DNA of 64,000 nt from Mycobacterium uberis (GCF_003408705.1 NZ_QAYL01000027.1:1-64000); one strand, 5' to 3'. Positions 21,409 to 30,476 are shown, numbered from the stretch's first letter. Numbers and translations are program-made. The notes: generated from the letters alone by a model not told the origin.

Positions 21409-21495
21409 AAAACATATACATATATAAAAACATATACATATATAAAAACATATACATATATAGAAGTAGCCACATATAGAAGTAGCCACCAGATC
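21409..21495. repeat. A+T-rich tandem repeat: 18-bp unit about three times, then 16-bp unit twice
   Basis: The unit AAAAACATATACATATAT occurs exactly at 21426-21443 and 21444-21461, with a nearly complete copy before it at 21409-21425. Right after it, AGAAGTAGCCAC is repeated 16 bases apart (21462 and 21478). The tract is almost pure A+T apart from one C per unit, unlike its surroundings. It lies in non-coding or decayed DNA. Confidence 0.9.
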
Positions 21496-21907
21496 CAGTG
21501 TTATGAATCTACTCAATACCAGTATGTGGTAGATATATTGAAGAGGTTTGTCGGGCGGGCGACACAATTTAGAATTGGTAGAGTCCCAATAACGCCTCAG
21601 GCTAAGAAAACGATCAAGTGGTTCAACGATGCAACCGTGCTTGCGTTAGTGGTTGGGTCGCACGCTGGCGTAGGCAGCGTGATTAACACGTAGAGCGACA
21701 ACACCGCTGTCCAGTGTCATGATCGTGGTCACACAAACGACCGGTCTCGCCACTAAAGTGCCTACTACGGACAACATTATGCTCCCCAGCTGCTATTGGT
21801 GAGGCTGAATGCTACACCACGACGATCAATTGCGGTGGGTCACCGTTCAAGGTGCCACGCTCTCGGGTTCAATGTAATGTGTCCTGGGCTGCTATCGTCC
21901 TTTGCTT

Positions 21908-22759
21908 ATGCCTAATATAGATCGTCGCTGTATGATGTTGACGACAGGGATCGGTATCCTGGCCGCAGTCACTGTCCCTGTCTCGGAGGCGTGGGCTCGC
22001 CCATCCGGACAGGAAACGCCGGCGGGTCGACTCCCCTCGCCAACCGCCCCGTTCGGTCAAACCGGGACCTATCTTTTCCAGGATGAATTCGATGGCCCGG
22101 CCGGCTCCGCGCCCAATCCGTCTAAATGGGCCGTTGCGCAAGCCCGCGAGCAAATTAAGGACCCGACGTATTGGGAAAGACCAGAGAACATCGGACAGTA
22201 CCGCGATGATCGCCGAAACGTGTTCCTCGACGGTAAGTCCAACTTAGTACTCCGTGCTACGAAAGATGGGCCCACGTATTACAGCGGCAAGATTCAAAGT
22301 CTTTGGCGGGGTGGCGTCGACCATACTTGGGAAGCTCGGATCAAACTTGATTGCCTGACTGCCGGCAGCTGGCCCGCCTTCTGGCTAGGTAATCAGGATC
22401 AGGGCGAAATCGACATACTCGAGTGGTACGGCAACGGTAGCTGGCCCTCCGCCACTACCGTCCACGCAAAAGCAAACGGCAGTGAATGGAAAACTCGCAA
22501 CATCGCAGTGGACAGCGGCTGGCATACCTGGCGATGCCAGTGGAATGAGGTGGGCATCCACTTCTGGAAAGACTATGTTGACGGCGCACAACCATACTTC
22601 GATGTACCAGCGAGCTCCCTACCGAATTGGCCGTTTAGTGCCTCCGGCTATACCACTTTCCCGGTGTTGAATCTTGCGATTGCTGGTTCAGGTGGCGGTG
22701 ACCCTGGACCGGGAACCTACCCCGCGGACATGCTCGTCGACTGGGTGCATGTCTGGTAA
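21908..22759 (+). CDS. Secreted GH16 beta-1,3-glucanase-like protein (Rv0315-like)
   Basis: About 283-285 aa; ATG 21908 or TTG 21902 (both in frame; the Mtb protein begins with a similar M-L-M-P). An N-terminal export signal has paired arginines (NIDRRCMM) before a hydrophobic core ending VSEAWA, which suggests Tat or Sec export. The glycoside-hydrolase family 16 core is complete: FQDEFDGPAGS, then the catalytic GEIDILEWYGNGSWPS (E-x-D-x-x-E) and the C-terminal FPVLNLAIAGSGGGDPG and VDWVHVW. It would cleave beta-1,3-glucans or a related cell-envelope polysaccharide outside the cytoplasm; the natural substrate is unknown. It is isolated among decayed genes. Confidence 0.88.
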   Translation: MPNIDRRCMMLTTGIGILAAVTVPVSEAWARPSGQETPAGRLPSPTAPFGQTGTYLFQDEFDGPAGSAPNPSKWAVAQAREQIKDPTYWERPENIGQYRDDRRNVFLDGKSNLVLRATKDGPTYYSGKIQSLWRGGVDHTWEARIKLDCLTAGSWPAFWLGNQDQGEIDILEWYGNGSWPSATTVHAKANGSEWKTRNIAVDSGWHTWRCQWNEVGIHFWKDYVDGAQPYFDVPASSLPNWPFSASGYTTFPVLNLAIAGSGGGDPGPGTYPADMLVDWVHVW

Positions 22760-23104
22760 TAGCCGCAGCCTACAAGGCCTGAATTGCCATGTACGTGATG
22801 GGCTTGTCAACGTGACCCGGTGTCTCTAGCGCAGACCATGTTGACGTCGGTTGCGTCGAGAATGCGGACATTCACTGTGTCGACCTGCACGACGGTCGAC
22901 GCATCCCGTTCCATTCTGCACAGTCACCGTCAACAGAGCAGAATCGACTGAGACAAGTCATGATCAAGTGCCATCTCGGTCAAGCCGTTGTCAAGCAACC
23001 ACGTACTGGAAGATAAAGTGGTCGACCTACCTCGGTCTTGTCGTCGCTCAGAGACTCTTAGCAAGGGAATCTTGGCATATTCGAGGTTTGGATGCTAGGC
23101 CCTT
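22760..23104. other. Intergenic, nothing recognised
   Basis: 345 bases between the glucanase and the permease. No gene, RNA or clear promoter was identified. Confidence 0.5.
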
Positions 23105-24631
23105 GTGCGATGGTCGATTTGCGGGCAAGGAGGATACACGATTAGCAAGCTTGGTTTCTGGAGCGTTGTCATGCTTGGCGTCAACTCGATAATCGGGGCA
23201 GGTATTTTCTTGACTCCCGGTGCGGTGATCAAACTCGCTGGGCCGTTCGCCCCGATTGCATATATCCTGGCAGGAATTTTTGCGGCCGTGATGGCGATCG
23301 TCTTTGCTACAGCGGCCAAGTATGTCAAGACGAACGGCGCTTCCTATGCCTACACCACGGCTGCATTTGGCCACCGAGTTGGCATCTACGTCGGTGTTAC
23401 TCATGCGATTACCGCCTCTATCGCGTGGGGAGTCCTGGCTTCTCTGTTTGTCTCTACGTTTTTGAGAGTGGCTTTTCCCGAACATGTTTGGGCAGACACC
23501 AACGAGCTTATCAGTGTGAAGACGTTAACTTTCCTGATCTTCATCGGATTATTATGGGCTATAAATGTATTTGGTAACCGTGTTATCAGGTGGGCTAACG
23601 GAATCTCAACTTTGGGAAAAATTTTCGCGTTATCGGCTTTTATCGTCGGCGGGCTATGGATAGTCGTCACACATCACGTGAACAACTACGCGACATCCTG
23701 GTCAGCGTATCAGCCTACAGCGTACTCATTACTCGGTGTTGTCGAAATAGGAAAGAGTACCGCTGCAAGTATGGCACTCGCCACGATCGTCGCGTTGTAC
23801 GCATTCACTGGTTTCGAATCGATAGCTAATGCCGCCGAAGAGATGGACACACCGAACTGCACCCTTCCTAGAGCCATACCACTAGCAATCCTCACCGTCA
23901 GTGCCATCTATATGCTTGCCTTAGTCGTAGCAATGCTGCTGGGATCGGACAAGATTGTCGCGACTAACCACACCGTGAAACTAGCCGCGGCCGTCGAAAA
24001 CGATATTTTCCGCACTATCATCGTTGTTGGAGCCTTAGTCTCGATGTTCGGCATCAACGTGGCGGCCTCGTTCGGTGCTCCCCGGCTCTGGACTGCGTTG
24101 TCGGAAAGGAGAATTCTTCCGATAAGGTTGTCGAGCAAGAACCGATTCGGAGTTCCTATGGTCGCCTTTGGACTCACAGCATTCCTAGCACTCGCCTTCC
24201 TACTGTCACTTCGATTTGACAGCCTGAACCTCACCGGTCTGGCAGTGATCGCTCGATTCATCCAATTCATAACTGTACCGATCGCGCTCTTCGTGTTGGC
24301 ACGTTCTCGGACACCAGAGTATGTGGCTGTAAAGCGAAATACGTTTACCGACAAGGTGTTGCCGATCGCTGCGGTCGTGCTTTCAGTCGGTCTAGCGGTG
24401 TCTTTCGACTACCGTTCCATCTTTCTCACGCGTGAAGGCCCCAATTACTTTTCGACTGCTTTGATTGTGATCACCTTTATTGGCATACCGGCAATTGCCT
24501 ACCTCCACTACTACAGAACCAGTGGTCTGAAGTGGGCCAAGAGTGTATTGGCGCTTCGAAGCGTGGGTAGTCCAAACTCGGGCTCAGATGCTATCGTTAA
24601 AAGTGACCCGACGTCGGTCGAGCACCGATGA
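23105..24631 (+). CDS. APC-superfamily amino-acid permease
   Basis: About 496-508 aa and intact. The first transmembrane helix carries the substrate-binding signature GVNSIIGAGIFLTPG, and helix 6 reads ALYAFTGFESIANAAEEMDT, both typical of amino acid-polyamine-organocation permeases. Some 12 hydrophobic segments run to residue ~470. It would import an amino acid or exchange amino acids across the inner membrane; substrate not predictable. The start is unusual. The only good ribosome site (AAGGAGG, 23127-23133) lies inside the frame and precedes an ATT at 23141, right where the conserved N-terminus begins. The upstream in-frame GTG at 23105 has no ribosome site. I do not recall a close Mtb orthologue. 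Confidence 0.85.
   Translation: MRWSICGQGGYTISKLGFWSVVMLGVNSIIGAGIFLTPGAVIKLAGPFAPIAYILAGIFAAVMAIVFATAAKYVKTNGASYAYTTAAFGHRVGIYVGVTHAITASIAWGVLASLFVSTFLRVAFPEHVWADTNELISVKTLTFLIFIGLLWAINVFGNRVIRWANGISTLGKIFALSAFIVGGLWIVVTHHVNNYATSWSAYQPTAYSLLGVVEIGKSTAASMALATIVALYAFTGFESIANAAEEMDTPNCTLPRAIPLAILTVSAIYMLALVVAMLLGSDKIVATNHTVKLAAAVENDIFRTIIVVGALVSMFGINVAASFGAPRLWTALSERRILPIRLSSKNRFGVPMVAFGLTAFLALAFLLSLRFDSLNLTGLAVIARFIQFITVPIALFVLARSRTPEYVAVKRNTFTDKVLPIAAVVLSVGLAVSFDYRSIFLTREGPNYFSTALIVITFIGIPAIAYLHYYRTSGLKWAKSVLALRSVGSPNSGSDAIVKSDPTSVEHR
23127..23143 (+). promoter_or_regulatory. Strong Shine-Dalgarno followed by a possible ATT start codon
   Basis: AAGGAGG at 23127-23133 with a 7-base gap leads to ATT at 23141, in frame with the permease (I-S-K-L-G-F-W). 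The arrangement suggests either a non-canonical ATT initiation codon or an ATG mutated to ATT in a gene at the start of decay. Confidence 0.5.
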
Positions 24632-24699
24632 GCGGAGGTTTTGCTCGGAACCAGGTTCAATTTGAGCGCATCGGTTGGGTCTCGCACTGTGGTTGTTTG

Positions 24700-24977
24700 C
24701 TGACTTCGCCTAGCTTAAACACGGCGTTCGGCTATTACCGATAGCTCTCCCCTAACAACTTGTTTTACCCACCTGATCGCTGAAAGCGCGGATAACCATG
24801 CCGGTGTTCGTGTTTGCCAGGCCTCGGTGATCCAATTGCCTGCCGAGCCTGCAGACTACCTGGGTGCCGCTCGGGTGTTCGAGAACGAGTACATCGTCGA
24901 GGAAGTCCAAGGTGGGCATTTCATGCATCGGAAGCATTCTGGGACATTCACTAAGCGGCTTTTGGATCGTCTGTGAG
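24700..24977 (+). pseudogene. Alpha/beta-hydrolase C-terminal remnant
   Basis: NTAFGYYR occurs near 24717-24740, then after stops a continuous segment reads ADYLGAARVFENEYIVEEVQ followed by GGHFMHRKHSGTF and TKRLLDRL. The GGHFMHRE-type motif with its catalytic histidine is typical of the end of alpha/beta hydrolases such as epoxide hydrolase-like proteins. The N-terminal body is lost. Confidence 0.6.
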
Positions 24978-25376
24978 AACATTATTTTGGTATTGCACCC
25001 CTTCACCGTCAGCCGAAATCACCGTGGACATCGCCACAATGGTGCAGCTGCCCGGGTGTCTCGTGTGACGACCACTAGGCGGGGAACAGCGTAACGACCC
25101 ACCATGCTGCAATGGCAGGCGCTGCGATCATTTGGATTTGCTACGAATGTTGCAATCGATCCGGAGCACCGAGTCATTCCCGGGTTCTTCACAGATTGCG
25201 TACTTTTCCTGTCGGACCTTTCGCATTGGTTCGACTAGAATAGGTTCCATCGTCCAGCCAAGCTGGACCTAAAGTCCTTGACGGTAAATGCGCCACGGTG
25301 CAGTTACCATAGGTCCGGTGGCGGTCCCAACACACATTTTGTGTCCACTTACAAGTACCACAGGAGCAGTACACAA
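24978..25376. other. Upstream region of the PE-PPE fusion gene
   Basis: About 400 bases with no gene recognised. The last bases contain the ribosome site AGGAGC at 25363-25368 of the next gene. Confidence 0.5.
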
Positions 25377-26015
25377 ATGGAATCCATGTCACACGATCCA
25401 GCCGCTGGTGACATTGGCTCACAACTAGTAGACATCGCTGGTCAGGGCCTGGCCTCCGGTGCGTCGGCGTTGCCGTCATTGACATCGCTAATACCCGCCG
25501 GCAGTGAGGAAGTTTCGATGCAGGCGGCACTGGCGTTTATGCAAGATGCCACTCAGTTATTGGCCTCCAACAGTTCGGCACAACAAGAGCTTTTGCAAGC
25601 CGGCATGGCGTTGATGAATATCTCGCGCACGTATTCGCAGGTTGATGATACTGCTGCGGATACTTTAGGGTTCGGGGCGATCGCCCATGCAGTCTCGAAT
25701 GAGTTGGCGGGTGGATCAGGCGTAAACACGGGTACGGGAGTGATGCGCACAGAGGCGCTAAGCGTGGCTCGCATGCCACTGATAAGCCAATTCGTCGACA
25801 ACCCAGTTATCGGAGGGACAACTGCCCCAATGGTCGCCAATGCTGCATCATCGGCGCTTGGCACCGGTGCTGCCCCACTGAGCTCAACAGGCCGAGGCAG
25901 GCAAGCCGGCGCTAGCTCCAAACCAGGGCTAGTGTCGTCGGTCGCCCAGGATCAGGACGACTACGACAGCGACGAGACCGAAGAGGAGGAAACCGCTTAC
26001 GGTCACACGCTGTGA
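25377..26015 (+). CDS. PE35-PPE68-like fusion protein (PE domain joined to a PPE68-type C-terminal tail)
   Basis: About 212 aa from ATG 25377 (AGGAGC 8 bases upstream). Residues 1-95 match ESX-1 PE35: it starts MESMSHDPAAGDIGSQ, has LIPAGSEEVSMQAALAF and LLASNSSAQ, and keeps the type VII secretion motif Y-x-x-x-D in RTYSQVDD (Y86-D90). Where PE35 stops, the frame continues into a stretch matching the C-terminal third of PPE68: SNELAGGSGVNTGTGVMRTE, MPLISQFVDNPV, SSKPGLVSSVAQ, and a very acidic tail (DQDDYDSDETEEEE). The ~270-residue PPE domain that normally pairs with PE35 is missing. This is best explained by an in-frame deletion that fused neighbouring pe35 and ppe68 paralogues near 25655-25676. 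No esxBA or EccC gene is seen nearby. Probably exported, if at all, by another ESX partner set. Confidence 0.82.
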   Translation: MESMSHDPAAGDIGSQLVDIAGQGLASGASALPSLTSLIPAGSEEVSMQAALAFMQDATQLLASNSSAQQELLQAGMALMNISRTYSQVDDTAADTLGFGAIAHAVSNELAGGSGVNTGTGVMRTEALSVARMPLISQFVDNPVIGGTTAPMVANAASSALGTGAAPLSSTGRGRQAGASSKPGLVSSVAQDQDDYDSDETEEEETAYGHTL

Positions 26016-26262
26016 TCAAGGCACCAATCCTGCCCGGCGGGTTCTATCCTCTGGTCAGTGCCATATCCTTAACTTGACAGCATAGCGGGGTTCCGACTCG
26101 CTACACAATGTCTCTGCTTAAAGAATAATGCCGTAGGTCATTGTTGCTACAGTGACCATTGGTGGCGAGCACTCACTGAGAAATCGTAACCGGTATGCTC
26201 ATCCCCGGACCTGAACGCGTCTCCTACGCTTGTGCTGTCACTCGAATGGTGAAGGAGGTGCC

Positions 26263-26732
26263 GTGACCAACCCCGAACTGGCCACCGTGTTGCACAACAT
26301 GAAGGTCCCAGAGCGTATGACCGGTAGTCGGGCGCTCCGTGCCTTCTTACTCGAGCACGCAGAGGATGCACCAAAGAGCCCGGAAGAACTCCAACAGTTG
26401 AACGGGTTGATCCTCGTTTCGCACCTGGAGGTGGTTAATGCCCTCGGCGCGCTGGAGGAACGCTTCGCCTTGGCGCGGTTCCGGAAGCGCAGAAGATGCT
26501 TCTAGTGCCGATCGAGAATCCGTCTCGGTTTGTAGCCCGTGCGATACCTGCCAACCGTGAGTTGGCTAACCACTGCGTACTGGCTGGGGGTGCGTATGCG
26601 GACGAGCGAGCCTCCCCTATTCGAGATTATCGGTGGCTTAACAACAGCGAACTCGACTATGCGTGGAGTGTAGCCAGCGCTGCTGCACAATCGGCTCCTC
26701 GAGGATTTCCGGTACCAGTTGCACGTGTGTGA
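26263..26732 (+). pseudogene. Hypothetical gene, probably split by a frameshift
   Basis: GTG 26263 has an excellent ribosome site (GAAGGAGG, 5 bases upstream). The frame encodes 80 residues (VTNPELATVLHNMKVPERMT and on to LEVVNALGALEERFALARF) before a stop at 26503. A second frame overlapping it carries on with protein-like sequence (GAVPEAQKMLLVPIENPSRF), so a frameshift near 26470 is likely. The 3' end of the second frame runs antisense into the tpx remnant and is not genuine. Family not recognised. Confidence 0.4.
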
Positions 26733-27005
26733 CCTTGCCGTCGGCATCAATTATCACGATGGCCCGTGCCAGGAGACCGGCCATCGGACCATCGGCGATG
26801 GTGACGACATAGTCCCCACCAAAACTGTCACAGAATGCCAAAGTCGTTGTGACGTTATTGGTTGTCTCTGCGCGGCAGAATTTTTTTTCTGCACGAACGG
26901 TAGATCTTTTGAGATGCGTGCCACGGTCAGACCAGTAGTGACAGCACGCTCGTCGAAGATCCGCACGCTAGTCGCACATACCGGAGGGTGTCCACGGACG
27001 GAAAA
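26655..27005 (-). pseudogene. tpx: Thiol peroxidase remnant
   Basis: On the minus strand: RIFDERAVTTGLTVARISKD then LPFVQKK, next (another frame) DSFGGDYVVTIADGPMAGLL and ARAIVIIDADG, ending VQLVPEILEEP and, frameshifted, CAAALATLH. These match Mtb Tpx (Rv1932) from just after the peroxidatic cysteine to the C-terminus. The N-terminal ~55 residues are not found and at least three frame changes are present. Tpx reduces peroxides using thioredoxin; this copy is dead. Confidence 0.82.
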
Positions 27006-27099
27006 ATGCTCATGATAGCCGGGTTGATGCCAAGTTCATGATTTGCAGGGTGGTTATCGCCGGCGTGCAGTCGCTTGATGTGGTGGAGTCGAATGAAGC

Positions 27100-27340
27100 G
27101 TTTAGCGACGCAACGTTGCCGACCAGAGATGGATATGACGTAGCTATGGCCTCAATGACAGGTAGGCGCATTGCTGTGCCTCCAAGGGACGGTCACACCT
27201 GACCAAGGCCATGACCATAGAGTTCGCGCCGCATAAGATCCGGGTCATTCACGTCAGTCCGGGCTATGCTCTCACCGAGCTCGTCGAGCCTTACTACCCA
27301 ACTTCACCCCTCTGTGAGAACCAAAGGCTCCGATGAGCCG
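27100..27340 (+). pseudogene. Short-chain dehydrogenase (FabG-like) C-terminal remnant
   Basis: The segment SHLTKAMTIEFAPHKIRVIH then VSPGYALTELVEPYYP is the standard SDR region after the YxxxK motif (N-x-V-S-P-G here as H-V-S-P-G). The catalytic Y-x-x-x-K and Rossmann parts are lost. Orientation opposite to tpx fits Mtb Rv1928c near Rv1932. Confidence 0.6.
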
Positions 27341-28739
27341 ATAGGACCGACCTGAAGAACTCACCGAACTCATACCTCTACTTGGTCAGTGAGGCATCCA
27401 GATCATATGACGTTCTTCTACATTGTAATTCACACTGCCTGTGAAACCATCAGGCACAGTTGACGAGCGAGACAAGAATGACTAGAGCGCGTCAGCATAA
27501 CTAATAGGATGCAGAGCGTACAGTTTCAGCATTACTTATCTTGCCGGTGATCTTACGCTCGATACTGGTTTGTGTAGCGGTTGGCAACACGATAGGACCA
27601 TCGAGTTCCTTACCGGCTACATCATAACCATTTTGGTGCTTGCAGCACGCAGCAGAGTTCGAAGCCACTCGAAACAGACTCCGAAAAGCGGCAATTCGCT
27701 GCTGTCCTTCTCGTGAGAAATCGTTACTGCGTCTGCGTTCTACCTCCACCTCAACGAGGTTGAAAGCTGTCATATAGTTCTCAATGGTGACCCGATACTA
27801 CATCGCACCTTTGCGGTTAATAGAGCAGGTCTTCTGCTTTTACCATACGCAAGAAGTCCAAACAGAGCCTGGCTTTGTGGAAATCGATCGTGAACTGATC
27901 TCACATATAGATTATGAGCGGGAAGTCGAGAAGCTTGGCGACATCGAGTTAATAATCTAACTATCGTGTGTCGGTATGGCGGTACTCGTCCATTTTATCT
28001 GAGCGACTGCCACTGCGCGGTTTGATTATTTCTGGCGTACCGGCGCGACGCAGTGGCAGCATCTCGCATTCGTTCCCGATCCCAACCTTGTGGTTCCTCG
28101 TCTAGCAGCTTATTTGCGGTCAAGCGCTCTCATAGTAGCGACCCACATCCGCCAGTGGTAGTATCGCAATTAGCAATTTCGTTAACCGGAACAGCAAAAC
28201 CACATAGCTAGGGCGTTACCTCGGTGATCGCCGTAGTGGACGTTAGCCGCATAGTGCAACGGCCGGCTCGCGGATTGACAATTACATTGGCCGGTGTGAG
28301 TTCGTCACAGTGCTGGAACCAACTAGTCACATGCGCGATAGCCGTTGTGCCGCTGACTGGATTCATGCCGGCCAGGCCGAGCGCAATCGATCCGGCATGC
28401 GCTAACGGGCTTCTCGGTGCCATGCAGGTAGGTAAGTATCAGCTGACTACTTCAAAGGCTGGTAACAACCAGGACTACGTCATCGCGTGAGGCTATCTGG
28501 GGCGGACGATGCGCGCGACGTATGGGGCGACATCCCCCGATCAAGACGCGGACTGCTTGTCAGAGTTCTCATCAATCATACGTTAATAGGTAAAGCGCGT
28601 GCTAGTCACTGGGATAGCCAACACTTTCCGTGCCGACACGGATATGTTAGCGTCGCTCGGAATTCATTGGTATCAGTTGATACTCGACGTGGAGTACATC
28701 ACTCCGTTCGGACCAGGAGCAAACACGCTACCTCCATTC
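27341..28739. other. Decayed region, 1.4 kb
   Basis: No named gene. A + strand frame 28224-28490 (VDVSRIVQRPARGLTITLAG, then IAVVPLTGFMPARPSAIDPA) has coding-like composition, and 28599-28810 also does, but neither matches a family I know. Minus strand 27501-27773 is open for 90 codons without similarity. Confidence 0.45.
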
Positions 28740-29430
28740 TACAAGATGCATGCCGACCCACACGAGCCAGGAGCGCCCTCTCCATTCATCGTTGATCAAG
28801 CGACGATCCCCTGAAGAAGCCCCGCTGTGGACGGTACATAGCTCACGCCCAATTCGCCGCTTAGGTATTGCTCGCCGCAAGCCCAGCTTGCCATTGGTGA
28901 TGGGTGCAACAGCACCGGGCGGCAGCAGGCGTATGTCAGCGACACACAACCCGTGACGATACACTAGCGTTGCTGCTATGGCCTTGATCACTGGCTGCTA
29001 GTCGGCTCTGCCGATGTCCGCCGCGCAATTTGGCAATGATCACCAGTTGTGGACTCGTGTTATCGCTCGTCGCTCGGAGAACTGCGTTGGCTGGTACGGA
29101 GAATGCCGTCACATATCCGCGTCGCACCATCGGTGATGCATCCGCAGCAGTCACTTCTACGTCCTGGGGATAATGATTACGGTTACCGATGGTCATCAGG
29201 TTCGCGATTGAGCCGGTGACATAGAGTTCGCCGTCGAGATACACGCCAAAGTCTCCGATGCATAGCCATACGCCCTTGACGGCCGAGCTATCAGCGCGGC
29301 TTCCTAGTCCAAACCAGGATCGCAGTGTGGTGCCAAAGGTCACCCGATGTTCGTCCGGCCGTTGCCAGTAGCTGGATCCAATGTTGTTACTCTGCAATCA
29401 TATTTCGCCTAACTCGCCGTCAGATAGTTC
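28740..29430 (-). pseudogene. Fatty-acyl-AMP ligase C-terminal remnant (fadD31-like)
   Basis: Minus strand: SNNIGSSYWQRPDEHRVTFG, then DFGVYLDGELYVTGSIANLM and TIGNRNHYPQDVEVTA, the C-terminal subdomain of mycobacterial FAAL-type FadD proteins (G-D-L-G changed to G-D-F-G). A frameshift near 28990 is followed by RHGLCVADIRLLPPGAVAPI and NGKL, with the catalytic-lysine region altered (S-G-K to N-G-K). The adenylation N-terminal two-thirds are absent. Position relative to the Rv1922-like remnant supports fadD31 (Rv1925). Confidence 0.7.
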
Positions 29431-29454
29431 CGTTTAAGTTTCAGGGTCTACGGT

Positions 29455-29872
29455 CACACCCTATTATCTACGAACCATCCGATCGCACGACACCTACGCC
29501 ACCGCATTAGCGGCATCGGTCGCGATGCGTATTTCCTTGTCAGCTCGATCAACAGCAAGACCGCAGTGGCGGTGAACTTCTTGGATACCGAGGCAATATC
29601 AAACACGGTGTCGGTGGTGATCGGGTCGCCGGTTGACATGTTGGCAATGCCGCGTACCCCAGTCCAAACGATTCTTCCTTTAAATCCAACTGCCGCTGAG
29701 CACCCTGGTGTACCAACCTTGATAGCACACGTTTGCTGCAAGCCCTGATAGCGGCGTCATTTATGATAGGAGCGGCGGGCTTCTTGCCCGAACTGTCGCA
29801 GGCGGTAAGCAACAATACAACCGCGAACAACAACAGTAACTCTTCGCTTCGCCATGCCTGGAATGATTGCAT
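29455..29872 (-). pseudogene. Lipoprotein beta-lactamase/esterase-like remnant (Rv1922-like)
   Basis: The 5' end encodes a lipoprotein signal with lipobox LLLLFAVVLLLTACDS. A frame change is followed by GCSAAVGFKGRIVWTGVRGI and TDTVFDIASVSKKFTATAVL, containing the S-x-x-K active-site motif (SVSKK) of serine beta-lactamase-like esterases. It then decays. Probable export followed by lipid anchoring in the ancestral protein; this copy lacks more than half the domain. Confidence 0.7.
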
Positions 29873-30007
29873 CCGAGTGCAGCTACTGCACGACAGTGAC
29901 GTTTTGAATTGTAGCTATGCACGTGACGTAGCCTCATTGGGTGCGCACACAATTTCCGGGGTAGAGTACGTGGGAATGCTATTTAGCTTTCTCACCAAGG
30001 AATGAGC

Positions 30008-30476
30008 ATGTCGGATCGGCGATTTTCGTTCGAGGTCACCCGGACTAGTAGCGCATCGGCCACAATTTCGTCCCGGTTTGTGACGGATGACGTCAACTGG
30101 GCGAAGTGAGTTAAGCCGATCGTTCTTCAATCAAGTTAGGCACGCCTTGGTGATCCGGAGCTGGGCGGCATCGGGGCAGTCCGCAAGATGGGGATGTGGT
30201 CTATGCTGGTGCGCGAGGAGACCGCCGAGTACAAGCAGAATCGTCGGCACCTCTACAAGATGATCGAACCCCCGAGCCCAACCAAAGACTACTTTGGTGA
30301 AGTGTTTTTAACGCTGAGTGCAGCAGGTGGTATTGACATACGCTGGAGTGGTTGGTTTATCGAAAAAAATTCCTGGAACGGGTCCAGTGATGCGGGCAGC
30401 GCTAGAGCGGATGGTTCGGTACTTCGCGGGTCGTTTGGTAAAGGCGGCCGAGCGCGAGTTAGGCAGCGGGCGGTAA
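30008..30476 (+). pseudogene. SRPBCC-family protein, stop and frameshift (Rv1919c-like)
   Basis: ATG 30008 still has its ribosome site (AAGGAATGAG). The frame reads MSDRRFSFEVTRTSSASATI and VTDDVNWAK, then TGA where the family has tryptophan. A downstream part reads GDPELGGIGAVRKMGMWSML, VREETAEYKQNRRHLYKMIE and TLSAAGGIDIRWSG, a Bet v1/polyketide-cyclase-like fold. A frameshift near 30360 puts the C-terminus (RAALERMVRYFAGRLVKAAE) in another frame. No product expected. Confidence 0.75.
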
